Positions 48,135-58,275 are shown, counted from the first letter of the stretch. The stretch is 64,000 nucleotides of DNA from Cyclobacteriaceae bacterium (GCA_016787645.1 JAEUUF010000022.1:186001-250000); one strand, 5' to 3'. The notes: a model not told the origin generated them from the letters alone. Numbers and translations: made by a program.

Positions 48135-49238
48135 ATGAGCCTGCCCGACAAATCTTCCACCGAAAAACCAATCCTGGGCCAGGCAATCGAAATTGCTGTC
48201 CGGTTGGGCCTTCTGGCAGCATTGCTTTACTGGTGCCTGATGATCCTGAAGCCGTTCATCCCCTTATTGATCTGGGGGGTCATCATTGCCGTAGCGACGT
48301 ATCCCTTTTTTCAAACACTCAACAAGAAATTGGGCAATCGCAATGGCCTCACGGCCACGTTGATTGCTCTGTTGATGATCGCGATCATTATTGTTCCTTG
48401 TGTCTTGCTGGCCGATTCGCTCCTGGAAGGAATTCATCACCTCCGCGACACCTACGAACAAAATGGATCACTTATTCCTCCACCCGATGATCGCGTGAAA
48501 TCCTGGCCGGCGGCGGCCAAACCCGTCGTGGACCTATGGACCATGGCTTCAAAAAGTACACAAGCTTTTGTGGTGCAGTACAAAGACCAGCTTGCGGATA
48601 TCGTCAAATGGACCGTGAAATCATTGGCCGGCATCGGCATTGGCATTCTGGAATTTATTGTCGCCGTAATTGTATCCGCCATCATGCTGGCATATTCTAA
48701 ATCCGGGGGCGAAGCAACCGAGCGCATCTTCATTCGCCTCATTGGCCGGCGTGGACAAGAGTTTGTTCAGCTCACCGAAACCACCATTCGACAAGTGGTG
48801 AAAGGAATACTTGGGGTGGCCTTCATCCAAACCATTCTTGCCAGCATTGGTTTTTTTGTTGCCGGTGTACCGGCTGCCGGGCTGTGGGCCGTCATTTGCC
48901 TGGTACTGGCCATCGTGCAGATAGGAGTCGGGCCGGTCGTCATTCCGCTGATTATCTATATATGGTCCACCTCATCCACGTTAACGGCCATTCTCTTCAC
49001 CGTATGGAGCATCATGGTCCTCACCATTGACAACATCCTGAAGCCATGGTTATTGGGAAAAGGAGCGCCAGTACCCATGCTCGTCATCTTCCTGGGTGCG
49101 ATCGGCGGGTTTATGGCCGTTGGTTTCGTGGGGCTCTTCCTGGGCGCCGTAATCCTTTCATTGACTTACAAACTGGCTATTGAATGGGTTGCGGCGGAAG
49201 AAACAACGAAGGATACGCCGGAAGCCCCACTTGTGTAA
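48135..49238 (+). CDS. AI-2E family transporter (YdiK/PerM-like membrane protein)
   Basis: A 367-residue membrane protein with about eight TM helices, in two clusters (about 20-110 and 180-350). Family phrases are FIPLLIWGVIIAVATYPFF at the N-terminus, VVKGILGVAFIQTILASIGFFVAGVP and the last pair GKGAPVPMLVIFLGAIGGFMAVGFVGLFLGAV. Members export autoinducer or act as ion antiporters, so the substrate is open. It is monocistronic and converges on the Omp85-like gene. Confidence 0.88.
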   Translation: MSLPDKSSTEKPILGQAIEIAVRLGLLAALLYWCLMILKPFIPLLIWGVIIAVATYPFFQTLNKKLGNRNGLTATLIALLMIAIIIVPCVLLADSLLEGIHHLRDTYEQNGSLIPPPDDRVKSWPAAAKPVVDLWTMASKSTQAFVVQYKDQLADIVKWTVKSLAGIGIGILEFIVAVIVSAIMLAYSKSGGEATERIFIRLIGRRGQEFVQLTETTIRQVVKGILGVAFIQTILASIGFFVAGVPAAGLWAVICLVLAIVQIGVGPVVIPLIIYIWSTSSTLTAILFTVWSIMVLTIDNILKPWLLGKGAPVPMLVIFLGAIGGFMAVGFVGLFLGAVILSLTYKLAIEWVAAEETTKDTPEAPLV

Positions 49239-49248
49239 TCACCCGCAC

Positions 49249-50511
49249 TCAAAACACTTCGGCCGCACCAAAGTAGATGCCCATGGAGTGTTCACCAAAA
49301 CCAACGTCAATCGCAATGTTGGTGCGTGACATCTTATCTGCCGCAATGCGAAGACCAAATCCGTAACCGGCCTTCACATAATCAAATACACGGGTCTGCG
49401 CCCCTGGCTCGCGGTTAGACGTCGTGATTCCATTCACGAACAATACACCGCCCAATACACCCGTGCAGGGAGAAATTGGAAACCGGTACTCCATTTCGGC
49501 ATAGACAAGTTCTTCGCCTCGATAACGTCCTTGCACATACGCGCGGGCCGAACGATTTCGCGTGTCATAGTTGGCCGCTGGCAACGTAAGATAAGGTGCA
49601 GAACCACCCACCAGCGCGTTCGCAAATGCCCAGACCCCAATCAGGTGCCGCGGTTTCTCCTTCGACAGGCTCTTGTAACCGCGCACTTCCAGCCATGCAA
49701 ACTCGCTATCCCGTGAACTGCCAAAGCCGCTGCTATTCAGTTTATACTGCCCATTCACGTAGAATCCTTTGTAAGGATTGATCTGGTTATCGCGGCTGTC
49801 ATACACCACGTTGACGCTGATACCGGATATCGAATACTTGGTTGGATCAAATCCGCGTTGCACCGAATATTGATAGTGATCGGTAAGCTTGTTGTTGGCA
49901 AGATCAAGATTCTTGTCCACTATGTTTTGATACAGGTCGAGATGGTAGCCAAAACCGACGTAGAGATTCTTTCTTACTTCGCGCAATCCAACTTCGTGAA
50001 GGCGCAGCCACCGGAAATCCATGGGTTGTTCACCAGGGTTGGATTCCGCATCCACGCCGCCAACGTTTATTCCATAATCAAGTGACGCGCTGTCGGGCGC
50101 GTTGGTTCCCAATCCATACGTGGATTGCGAATAGAAATAATACCGCCAATCTCCCATCCAGATCCATTTATCCTGCTTGCCCATGATGGTTGACTTCATG
50201 GTAATTAACACCTGGCCTTTTCCGGTTACGGTAACGTTGGCCGAGGCCTGTGAAATGCGGGTGTTTTCTGGCGAGTCGTTGTACCAGGCGCCCTGGCCAG
50301 CAGCGCCCAACTGAATCCCTGTAGCAGGCGAAGAAGCGATGACGGGAATCAGGATAATGGACGGTTTCTTGATCACCACCACTTTAGGTTCGACGGGCTT
50401 TCCCTTCTTGCTGAACACGTCCTTGATGTCCTGTTCCACGCAGTCAGTTTGACTGTACGCAGGAATGCAGGTCGCAAGCGTGAAAATATATAACAACCGC
50501 CAACCATTCAT
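49249..50511 (-). CDS. Short Omp85-like outer-membrane barrel (D15 domain), no POTRA
   Basis: A 420-residue protein with signal peptide MNGWRLLYIFTLATCIPAYSQ. The whole mature part is a 16-strand-like D15 barrel, with GISVNVVYDSRDNQINPYKGFYVNGQYK and LPAANYDTRNRSARAYVQGRYRGEELVYAEMEYRFP as the D15 hallmarks, and a terminal Phe (GAAEVF) needed for BAM assembly. POTRA domains are missing. Related to the 57038 protein. Function unknown; may be a patatin-like or porin partner. Confidence 0.8.
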   Translation of the reverse strand: MNGWRLLYIFTLATCIPAYSQTDCVEQDIKDVFSKKGKPVEPKVVVIKKPSIILIPVIASSPATGIQLGAAGQGAWYNDSPENTRISQASANVTVTGKGQVLITMKSTIMGKQDKWIWMGDWRYYFYSQSTYGLGTNAPDSASLDYGINVGGVDAESNPGEQPMDFRWLRLHEVGLREVRKNLYVGFGYHLDLYQNIVDKNLDLANNKLTDHYQYSVQRGFDPTKYSISGISVNVVYDSRDNQINPYKGFYVNGQYKLNSSGFGSSRDSEFAWLEVRGYKSLSKEKPRHLIGVWAFANALVGGSAPYLTLPAANYDTRNRSARAYVQGRYRGEELVYAEMEYRFPISPCTGVLGGVLFVNGITTSNREPGAQTRVFDYVKAGYGFGLRIAADKMSRTNIAIDVGFGEHSMGIYFGAAEVF

Positions 50512-50536
50512 TTTATAAATGCCAGAAAAAGGGATT

Positions 50537-50566
50537 CAAAGGTATCATGCAGCGTTAAACCACAAT
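50537..50566 (-). promoter_or_regulatory. Promoter of the Omp85-like gene
   Basis: On the minus strand ATTG, 18 bases, then TACCTTTG, an exact TAnnTTTG box with a one-mismatch -33 box. It lies 25 bases before the ATG at 50511. Confidence 0.6.
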
Positions 50567-50652
50567 ACTGATATTTATCAGCAGGCAAAAAAAGCAGAAA
50601 AGCGTGTACGAGTGGCGGATATTTGAGATATTTGATCACAAACGACATCACC

Positions 50653-51201
50653 ATGAAATCTCACGTCAGACTGCTGCTCATTATCTTGTTGACTCTTCCC
50701 TTGACCGTGCTCGCTCAAAAAGGAGGTTCTGGCCAGGCCCAGAAGGGCGGCCAGGGCCAGAAAGATTCTGAGCGCGGGAATTCACAAGGAAATTCCGGCA
50801 ATTGCTTCAAGGAATGGTACGATCTCTTCCGGGATCGAGGCGCTTCCACGGTAACCGACGGCACCCATGAAGTCATTCTTACGCTGCGCAATACCCGTGA
50901 CGGAAGCAGCAAATGTTATATGGGCCGCGCGGAAGTGGTCGGTGGAAAGTTCAAGAGACCCGTGATGATTCAGAAGATGGATGGCAGTTACGAACCCTTC
51001 ACAACCATCGGGAAAGGATTGGATCCTGCTTTTGCCAAGTCACTTACAGAAGATGAGTTCGGTACCATCACCGATGGCATGAGCATTAATTTCCTGATGT
51101 CTGATCAGGAATATGGGCGTATCTTTTTCTATACGTTTCTCAATGAGAAACCAAAGTCCCTCAAACAAGCTCCTTCTCCAAAATCCTTAGTGAAGAACTA
51201 G
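50653..51201 (+). CDS. Exported protein with Gln/Gly-rich N-terminus, function unknown
   Basis: A 182-residue protein with signal peptide MKSHVRLLLIILLTLPLTVLAQ at ATG 50653. A low-complexity stretch of Lys, Gly, Gln and Ser (about 22-48) leads to a compact domain with a Cys pair (NCFKEWYDLF and SKCYMGRAEV). No family is recognised. It is closed by a strong terminator. Confidence 0.7.
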   Translation: MKSHVRLLLIILLTLPLTVLAQKGGSGQAQKGGQGQKDSERGNSQGNSGNCFKEWYDLFRDRGASTVTDGTHEVILTLRNTRDGSSKCYMGRAEVVGGKFKRPVMIQKMDGSYEPFTTIGKGLDPAFAKSLTEDEFGTITDGMSINFLMSDQEYGRIFFYTFLNEKPKSLKQAPSPKSLVKN

Positions 51202-51227
51202 GATTCCCTTAGAAAAGAATCGTTATT

Positions 51228-51261
51228 CAAGACCAGGATAGCTTCCTGGTCTTGTTTTTTT
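51228..51261 (+). terminator. Rho-independent terminator
   Basis: CAAGACCAGGA and TCCTGGTCTTG form a perfect 11-bp stem with a 5-base loop, followed by seven T. It lies 27 bases after the stop at 51201. Confidence 0.92.
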
Positions 51262-51335
51262 ATGCTCCTGACTTGCATCAGCACAGGGCAGGTCAAAAAA
51301 TATTTATCTTGTTTGCTCTTAGACTTAAAATGCTT

Positions 51336-52445
51336 ATGAATCGCCTACTCATTTTTGTGGTCCTGTTCGGGGTGCTATCGTGTAAGAAGGAACAAGCCGC
51401 CCAACAGCAAACGCCGGAAGTACCGGTTGCCCAGGTCTTGCAGCAGCCGGTGGATATCACACAGGATTTTGTCGGGCAAACCTACGGAGGCTCGGACATT
51501 GAAATCCGTGCACGCGTCCAGGGCTGGCTCCTGCAGAAACATTTTGTGGAGGGATCCGAAGTGAAGAAGGGACAATTGTTATATACCATTGACCCACTCC
51601 CCTACCAAACTAAAGTAGACCAAGCCAAAGGCCAGTTGGCCGAAGCAGACGCCATGCTGGTGAAGGCAAAGAGCGATCTTGACCGTATCAAACCGCTTGC
51701 TGAGATGAACGCGGTGAGTCAACGTGAACTCGTGGCCGCCCAGGGACAATATGATGCCGCTGTCGCGCGCAAAAGATCGATGGCCTCCAATCTTGAAAAC
51801 GCACAAATTGAACTCAGTTATTGCCGGATAGCGTCGCCCATTGACGGAACGATTGGTATCAGCAAGGCCGATATCGGCGACTTTGTCGGCGGGCTTAACC
51901 TGCTTGTGCTGAACACCGTATCCAGCATCACGGCCATGCGCGTCCGCTTTTCTATTTCCGAGCGCGAGTACCTGAGCTTCCGCAAACGGATCCTCGCCGG
52001 TGGTAAAATTAACCCCTCGGCAGAACTCATTCTCTCCGACGGAAGCCTGCATGAGCAGAAAGGACAACTCAATCTTGCCAACCGGGAGATCGATCCCGCT
52101 ACCGGCACACTCACCCTGGAAGCAGTTTTTCCCAATCCCAACAAGATCCTCCGCCCCGGACAGTTCGCACGTGTTCGCATGATCACCGAATCCTTGCCGG
52201 CAGCACTCCTTGTACCTCAACGGGCTGTCACCGAAATCCAGGGCACGTACCAGGTGTATGTGGTGGATAAAGAAAACAAACTTCAGATCAAGGTGGTTGA
52301 AACCGGTGATCGTCTCGGTGACAATTGGATCATTACGAAAGGTGTGGAACCCACGGACAGGGTAGCGCTCGTGGGCAATGCAGCCCTTCGTGTCAACACG
52401 GTGATCACCCCGGTGCCGGTGAAGTCGGGAACGACCAACCCTTAA
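51336..52445 (+). CDS. RND efflux periplasmic adaptor (membrane fusion) lipoprotein
   Basis: A 369-residue adaptor that links the inner-membrane pump to the outer-membrane channel. The signal ends GVLSC, so it is a lipoprotein. The lipoyl half-motifs (FVEGSEVKKGQLLYTIDPLPY and ASPIDGTIGISKADIGDFV) flank a helical hairpin at about residues 95-165 (KAKSDLDRIKPLAEMNAVS). Beta-barrel and membrane-proximal domains follow (FANPNKILRPGQFARVRM-like phrase, VPQRAVTEIQGTYQVYVV). Start could also be ATG 51330. It heads a three-gene efflux operon. Confidence 0.92.
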   Translation: MNRLLIFVVLFGVLSCKKEQAAQQQTPEVPVAQVLQQPVDITQDFVGQTYGGSDIEIRARVQGWLLQKHFVEGSEVKKGQLLYTIDPLPYQTKVDQAKGQLAEADAMLVKAKSDLDRIKPLAEMNAVSQRELVAAQGQYDAAVARKRSMASNLENAQIELSYCRIASPIDGTIGISKADIGDFVGGLNLLVLNTVSSITAMRVRFSISEREYLSFRKRILAGGKINPSAELILSDGSLHEQKGQLNLANREIDPATGTLTLEAVFPNPNKILRPGQFARVRMITESLPAALLVPQRAVTEIQGTYQVYVVDKENKLQIKVVETGDRLGDNWIITKGVEPTDRVALVGNAALRVNTVITPVPVKSGTTNP

Positions 52446-52456
52446 CCCACACGGCT

Positions 52457-55400
52457 ATGTCAGAATTCTTTATCCGGAGGCCCATCGTGGCCATGGTGAT
52501 TTCAATCATCATCGTGTTGGTAGGGTTTATCTCCATGCGTTCGTTGCCCATTGCTCAATATCCCGATATCACTCCCCCGGAAGTCCAGGTCACTACTTCT
52601 TTCCAGGGCGCAAACGCCATCAACGTGGAGCGCGCGGTGGCAACACCGATCGAACAAAAAGTCAATGGCGTAGAGAACATGATCTACATGAAGTCGATCA
52701 ATGCTGCCGATGGTAGTCTAACACTACGTGTTTCCTTCGAAGTAGGTGTCGATCTTGACAATTCCAACATGCTCACCCTTAACCGGGTAAACCAGGCCGA
52801 AGCTATTCTGCCCACTGAAGTGAAGAATATGGGCGTGGTCACCAAGAAAGCCCTCGCCTTCCCGCTCCTGCTCGTCGGGTTGCAATCGCCAAACGGAACT
52901 TTTGATAACTACTTTCTTTCGAACTACGCCAACATCAACGTCGTCGATGTCATTTCACGCATCCAGGGTGTCGGCGATGTGAAACTTTTCGGAGGCAGTG
53001 ACTATGCCATGCGGATTTGGGTAAAACCGGATCAGCTCGCCAAACTGGGTTTAACTATGCCTGATTTGATCAAGGCGGTGCGCGCCCAAAACACCATCTC
53101 CCCGGCCGGTAAGTTTGGCGGAAACCCGGCTCCCGAAGGAACGCAAATGACCTACACGGTGCTGCTCAAGGATCGATTGGTCACCGAAAAAGAATTCGGC
53201 GATATCATCGTGCGTACCAATGCCTCTGGTTCTCAAGTAAGATTAAAAGATGTGGCGCGCCTTCAACTGGGTACAGAAAACTACAACTCGGAAGGCCGGA
53301 TCAACCGAAAGCCCGGTGCTACCATTGCCATTTTCCAGGTCCCAGGTTCCAACGCTCTCGATGTAGCTGAAAAGGTGAAACAGACGATGATGGAATTGTC
53401 GGGGCGATTCCCGGATGATCTTTCCTATGCCATCACACTGGACACCACGCTCGCCGTTGACGCGGGCATAGAGGAAATCATTCACACCTTGTTTGAAGCC
53501 ATTGTGCTCGTGATCCTGGTGGTTTTCATCTTCCTGCAGGATTGGCGCGCCACCTTGATTCCGTTGCTGACGGTACCGGTATCACTTGTGGGTACGTTCA
53601 TGGTTTTCCCGCTATTGGGTTTTTCCATCAACGTATTATCCCTACTCGGCCTTGTGCTGGCGATCGGTATCGTCGTGGACGATGCCATTGTCGTGGTCGA
53701 GGCGGTTATGCATCACATTGAACAAGGAAAGACTCCGCGGGAAGCAACCGTACAGGCCATGAAGGAAGTATCGGGTCCGGTAGTCGCCATCGCGTTAATT
53801 CTTTGCGCGGTGTTTGTGCCCGTGGCCGGTATGGGCGGAATCACCGGGAGCTTGTACCAGCAGTTCGCCATCACCATCGCCATCTCCGTGGCCTTCTCCG
53901 CGTTCAGCGCGCTTACCCTGAGCCCCGCGCTCAGCGCCATGCTGTTGCGCCCGCACCAAAAGAGCAAAGGAATCCTCGGTAAGTTTTTTGACGGATTCAA
54001 CCGGGTGTTTGACAAGTTCACCAACGGCTATGTGGGCGTTACTCAGCTCTTTGTCAAGAAGACCATTCGAACAGTGATCCTGCTTGCTGTGCTGATCACG
54101 ACGATTGTCCTCCTGGGTCGTCGCATCCCGGCAGGATTCGTTCCGGAAGAAGACCAGGGATACTTCCTCGTCAACGTTACATTGCCGGATGCCGCCTCCC
54201 TGGAGCGGACTCGGTCCACGATGAACACGATTGAAAACATTCTCGCCGAAGAGGAGTCGATTGAAACAGTCACAGGCATCTCCGGATTTAGCCTGCTCAT
54301 CAACGCCTATTCACCCAACTTTGGATTCTTCTTCGTATCCATGAAGGAGTGGGGTGAGCGCCCGGATGCCAAAGTCTCCGACGTGCTGAAGAAAGTCAAT
54401 CGCCGGCTGATGCGGGAAATACCTGAGGCCAACGCCATGGCCTTTGGCCCGCCGCCTATCCAGGGACTTGGCAATGCCGCCGGATTTACGATGATGGTCC
54501 AGGACCGAGGCGGCAATACGCCGCAATACCTGGCAGATCATACGATGCGCTTTATCCAGGCCGCCAGTCAGCGGCCAGAAATTGGCAGAATCTATACCAC
54601 CTACCGCACCAATGTGCCGCAGGTCTACCTCGACCTGGATCGTGACAAGGTGTTGAAACTTGGCCTAACCCTGGAAGATGTTAATCAAACTATTGGCGCC
54701 GCGCTGGGGGCATCCTACGTAAACGATTTTAACCGGTTCGGACGGCAGTACAAGGTCTTTCTCCAAGCCGAAGGTAACTACCGGGTTGATCCACAGGATC
54801 TGAACAAGATTTTTGTCCGCACTCCCAACGGTGACATGGTCCCCTTGTCAACTTTGATTACGGTGACGCGGACCACGGGCCCCGAATTTACCAACCGGTT
54901 TAACTTGTACCGTGCCGCCGAACTTGGCGGCGCTCCTGCTCCCGGGTTCAGTTCGGATCAGGCACTGACTGCGCTGGAAGAGGTTGCCACGACAACCTTG
55001 CCGAAAGATATGGGCTATGAATGGGCGTATATGTCATACCAGGAAAAGAAAGCCGCGGGAACCGGGAGTGTAGTCTTCCTGCTGGCCATGTTGTTCGTCT
55101 TTCTCATCCTCGCCGCTCAGTATGAGAGCTGGTCACTTCCGTTCTCAGTCCTTCTTGGTACCCCCTTTGCGGTATTCGGAGCCTTCTTAGGCCTGTGGCT
55201 CGCCGGTTTCTTCCTCGTGGGATATGAAAATAATGTGTTTGCCCAAATCGGATTGGTGATGCTGATTGGGTTGGCGGCCAAGAACGCTATCCTTATTGTG
55301 GAGTTTGCCAAAGAGGGAGTGGAAAAAGGAAAGACGGCTTATGACGCAGCAATGGAAGCTGCCCGATTACGACTTCGTCCCATCTTGATGACGGCGTTTG

Positions 55401-55591
55401 CCTTTATCCTGGGTGTGGTGCCTCTCGTAAGGGCAGTTGGCGCTGGCGCGGAAGGTCGAAAAGTAATGGGGATGACGGTATTCAGCGGCATGCTCATCGC
55501 GACCATCCTTGGTGTGTTGCTTGTTCCTTCCTTGTTTGTAATGATTGAAAAGTTGGCCAAACGCAAAGCCGCGGAGGGGCCTAAAGCATGA
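52457..55591 (+). CDS. RND multidrug efflux pump, HAE1 (AcrB/MexB) family
   Basis: A 1044-residue proton-driven pump. Twelve TM helices, two large periplasmic loops, and the proton relay are visible: VVDDAIVVVEAVMHHIEQGK (Asp pair in TM4) and GLAAKNAILIVEFAKEGVEKG (Lys in TM10). The start FFIRRPIVAMVISIIIVLVG and SFQGANAINVERAVATPIEQ are typical of the HAE1 branch. It begins 11 bases after the adaptor stop and overlaps the channel gene by 4 bases. Substrates are probably hydrophobic drugs, but not identifiable. Confidence 0.95.
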   Translation: MSEFFIRRPIVAMVISIIIVLVGFISMRSLPIAQYPDITPPEVQVTTSFQGANAINVERAVATPIEQKVNGVENMIYMKSINAADGSLTLRVSFEVGVDLDNSNMLTLNRVNQAEAILPTEVKNMGVVTKKALAFPLLLVGLQSPNGTFDNYFLSNYANINVVDVISRIQGVGDVKLFGGSDYAMRIWVKPDQLAKLGLTMPDLIKAVRAQNTISPAGKFGGNPAPEGTQMTYTVLLKDRLVTEKEFGDIIVRTNASGSQVRLKDVARLQLGTENYNSEGRINRKPGATIAIFQVPGSNALDVAEKVKQTMMELSGRFPDDLSYAITLDTTLAVDAGIEEIIHTLFEAIVLVILVVFIFLQDWRATLIPLLTVPVSLVGTFMVFPLLGFSINVLSLLGLVLAIGIVVDDAIVVVEAVMHHIEQGKTPREATVQAMKEVSGPVVAIALILCAVFVPVAGMGGITGSLYQQFAITIAISVAFSAFSALTLSPALSAMLLRPHQKSKGILGKFFDGFNRVFDKFTNGYVGVTQLFVKKTIRTVILLAVLITTIVLLGRRIPAGFVPEEDQGYFLVNVTLPDAASLERTRSTMNTIENILAEEESIETVTGISGFSLLINAYSPNFGFFFVSMKEWGERPDAKVSDVLKKVNRRLMREIPEANAMAFGPPPIQGLGNAAGFTMMVQDRGGNTPQYLADHTMRFIQAASQRPEIGRIYTTYRTNVPQVYLDLDRDKVLKLGLTLEDVNQTIGAALGASYVNDFNRFGRQYKVFLQAEGNYRVDPQDLNKIFVRTPNGDMVPLSTLITVTRTTGPEFTNRFNLYRAAELGGAPAPGFSSDQALTALEEVATTTLPKDMGYEWAYMSYQEKKAAGTGSVVFLLAMLFVFLILAAQYESWSLPFSVLLGTPFAVFGAFLGLWLAGFFLVGYENNVFAQIGLVMLIGLAAKNAILIVEFAKEGVEKGKTAYDAAMEAARLRLRPILMTAFAFILGVVPLVRAVGAGAEGRKVMGMTVFSGMLIATILGVLLVPSLFVMIEKLAKRKAAEGPKA

Positions 55592-56973
55592 AACAGAAAT
55601 TTCTAATACTGTTCCTTACCCTTACTCTTTCTGGCTGCCTGGTAGGGCCAAAAGTCGAAAAGACAGAAAAGAAAGGCGCTGAAAATTATCGGACTGCCAC
55701 CAACATGCCAGCCGGAGATTCGACCGCCATCATGAAGTGGGCGGAGGTCTATCAGGATCCTGTATTACAATCGCTGATCACCACAGCGCTGAAGCAGAAT
55801 TATGACGTACTCACGGCCATGGCGAAGATCGACGAATCCCGTGCGGCTGCCGGGTATTCCAAGGCTGATATCTTCCCAAGCTTGAATTACACCGCCGGCG
55901 CCAGCAAACTTAACCTGGACAACAGTTCAGCTAATGAACTTGGCATTCAACAACGCGATGTTTTCTATGGCTTCGGGCTTCTTTCGTGGGAACTGGACAT
56001 TTGGGGCAAAGCGCGTCATGGCAACCGCTCTGCAAAGGCTGAACTCGCCGCGTCTATCGAGTCACAACGGGCGGTAACTTCTAGCCTCATCGCACAGGTT
56101 GCCCTGTTGTATTTTCAACTGCGCGGGTTGGACGACCGGCTTGCCATCGCCAACGCTACGCTCGTTTTGCGCAAAGAAGCGACCCGACTGATTACCCTTC
56201 GTTTCAAGGGCGGAGAGGTTGCTGAGCTGGATAAGTTCCAGGCCGAAACCCAGGAGGCCATTGCCGCTGCACTGGTGCCCAGCCTGGAACGTGACGTCCA
56301 ACAAACAGAAAACGCACTGAGTATCCTTCTTGGTCACTTGCCCGGCGAGATCGACCGCGGGCTTGAACTGCGTCAACAAAAAATTGTAGAGATACCCGCC
56401 GGCCTTCCTTCCGATTTGCTGGCGCGGCGCCCGGATGTCAACAAAGCAGAGCAGCAATGGATTGCCCAGAACGAACGCATCGGTGTGTCGCAGGCACAGC
56501 GATTCCCAACCATCAGCCTGACCGGGGCATTGGGGGTTGCCAGCAATGATCTATCCACCATTTCTTCGGGCGGTGGCATTTGGCACCTTGCCGGGGGGAT
56601 TACCGGTCCTCTTTTCGCATTCAACAAGAACAAGCGGCGCGTTGAAATAGAACGTGCCAGAACAGAGCAAAGTCGTCTGCAATATGAGAAGGCTGCACTG
56701 ACAGCTTTTGCTGAAGTAGAGGATGCCTTGATCGCCGTAAATACATATGCTCGTGAATACGAAGCCCGCGCTCGCCAGGTTGAGGCGGTTCGTGGCGCAA
56801 CGTTGCTTTCACGAAGAAGGTACGATGACGGCTTTACCAATTACCTTGAGGTGCTCGACAACGAACGCACACTGCTCGATGCTGAACTTCAGGCCTCCAC
56901 TACGTTGCAGCGACAATTGCAGGCCACAGTGCAGTTGTACAAGGCCCTCGGCGGCGGTTGGCAGACTAACTAA
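55588..56973 (+). CDS. RND efflux outer-membrane channel lipoprotein (NodT/OprM type)
   Basis: A 461-residue TolC-family protein. The signal MKQKFLILFLTLTLSGC ends in a lipobox, as in OprM. The two pseudo-repeats of the outer-membrane efflux protein family are seen at about 55-250 and 270-455, with WAEVYQDPVLQSLITTALKQN, DLLARRPDVNKAEQQWIAQN, FPTISLTGALG and NYLEVLDNERTLLDAELQ. Its ATG overlaps the pump stop (ATGA). The three genes together form a complete tripartite pump. Confidence 0.94.
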   Translation: MKQKFLILFLTLTLSGCLVGPKVEKTEKKGAENYRTATNMPAGDSTAIMKWAEVYQDPVLQSLITTALKQNYDVLTAMAKIDESRAAAGYSKADIFPSLNYTAGASKLNLDNSSANELGIQQRDVFYGFGLLSWELDIWGKARHGNRSAKAELAASIESQRAVTSSLIAQVALLYFQLRGLDDRLAIANATLVLRKEATRLITLRFKGGEVAELDKFQAETQEAIAAALVPSLERDVQQTENALSILLGHLPGEIDRGLELRQQKIVEIPAGLPSDLLARRPDVNKAEQQWIAQNERIGVSQAQRFPTISLTGALGVASNDLSTISSGGGIWHLAGGITGPLFAFNKNKRRVEIERARTEQSRLQYEKAALTAFAEVEDALIAVNTYAREYEARARQVEAVRGATLLSRRRYDDGFTNYLEVLDNERTLLDAELQASTTLQRQLQATVQLYKALGGGWQTN

Positions 56974-57024
56974 GTTTTTTCGGGCGGTCCGTCGACGGCA
57001 ATTCCGGTGCAGTTCGCAGGAATG

Positions 57025-57032
57025 TATCTTTG
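57025..57032 (+). promoter_or_regulatory. -7 box overlapping the start region of the next barrel gene
   Basis: TATCTTTG matches TAnnTTTG exactly but ends only 5 bases before the ATG at 57038. If used, the mRNA would be leaderless. No good -33 box. Confidence 0.3.
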
Positions 57033-57037
57033 TTGAT

Positions 57038-58255
57038 ATGACCGGGACTGGCGGGATTCGCATTGTGACGCTGATGGGATTGGCGGTCTTCTCCATCCAG
57101 TTTGCTTTCGCCCAGAAGCGATCGGACTCCCTCCGCCTGGAAATGCTGGAGAGAACTGACCTTATTGATTTTGGTTCCGCGTTGTTTGCTTCAAAGTTCA
57201 AGAAGAGCCGACCTGAGGAAGCCCCGGAAGGAAAAGTACACTTCTCCGTAATCCCCATTGCACCCACTTCATCAGGCGGCAAGGGCACGGTTTCCATTTC
57301 CGCGATCAACGCCTCGTTCTATATGGCGAAGGAGACCAACCTGAGCACGATCTACTTCTACCCCTACACCAATTTCTCCACCAGTTATGGGATAGCTCTT
57401 TCACCTTACATCTGGTTTCCCAAGAACGAGTGGAACGGTAGCGGCGATTTCAGGGTGTTGCACAATGCCATGCGCGATTGGGGCTTGGGGGGTGGAGTGC
57501 CTCCCTCCGATTACAATGTCATCGAGCATTCCCAGGTACGCACCTACTTCACCGCCCACACCCGCATCCTGAAAAATTTCTACCTGGGTGTGGGCTACAA
57601 TCTCGATTACTTCTGGGGTATTACCGAGCAGGATCCCACACCGGAGACCCCCAGTGACTTCCGGCAGTATGGTATAGGGACCAGCTCCACTTCCATCGCG
57701 TCGGGAATTACTTTCAACATCCTTCGCGACAGCCGGAAAAATTCTGTGAACCCGGAGAACGGAATGTACTCCACCCTTATTCTTCGCACCAACCGAAAAT
57801 CGATGGGGAGTACCGATGACTGGGGATCAGTATACCTTGATGTGAGACGTTATAAATCATTTTCATCCTACCGTCACAAGGTACTGGCTGGCCGGGCCTT
57901 CTACCTCGGCACGTTTGGTAATGTTCCTTACCTCAGTTTGCCCGCTACCTTCGACGATCCCAGTGGTCGCGCTGGTCGAGGCTACAATGCCAACCGGTTC
58001 CGCGGAACGCACTGGTTTTTCACTGAAGCAGAATATCGGTTTGACATTTCTTCCCGGGGATTCTTTGGGGGAACGGTATTCGCCAATGCCCAATCCCTCA
58101 CCAACAAGGCTGGTCAATTCGCCCATGTGCACCTGGCCACCGGTTTTGGCCTGCGATTTAAATTCAACCGTCATTCCAATACCAATCTCACTTTTGATTT
58201 CGCTTATGGTGAAGAAGGATGGAACTGGTACATCAATTTGGGGGAGTACTTCTAG
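57038..58255 (+). CDS. Short Omp85-like outer-membrane barrel (D15 domain)
   Basis: A 405-residue paralogue of the 49249 product. Start ATG 57038 gives a signal peptide ending QFAFAQ; ATG 57074 is an alternative but loses the positive residue. The D15 hallmarks are SGITFNILRDSRKNSVNPENGMYSTLILR, LPATFDDPSGRAGRGYNANRFRGTHWFFTEAEYRF and a terminal Phe (NLGEYF). No POTRA domain. It follows the efflux operon in the same direction. Confidence 0.8.
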   Translation: MTGTGGIRIVTLMGLAVFSIQFAFAQKRSDSLRLEMLERTDLIDFGSALFASKFKKSRPEEAPEGKVHFSVIPIAPTSSGGKGTVSISAINASFYMAKETNLSTIYFYPYTNFSTSYGIALSPYIWFPKNEWNGSGDFRVLHNAMRDWGLGGGVPPSDYNVIEHSQVRTYFTAHTRILKNFYLGVGYNLDYFWGITEQDPTPETPSDFRQYGIGTSSTSIASGITFNILRDSRKNSVNPENGMYSTLILRTNRKSMGSTDDWGSVYLDVRRYKSFSSYRHKVLAGRAFYLGTFGNVPYLSLPATFDDPSGRAGRGYNANRFRGTHWFFTEAEYRFDISSRGFFGGTVFANAQSLTNKAGQFAHVHLATGFGLRFKFNRHSNTNLTFDFAYGEEGWNWYINLGEYF

Positions 58256-58275
58256 CATGGGCTTCGTCTCCTTGT

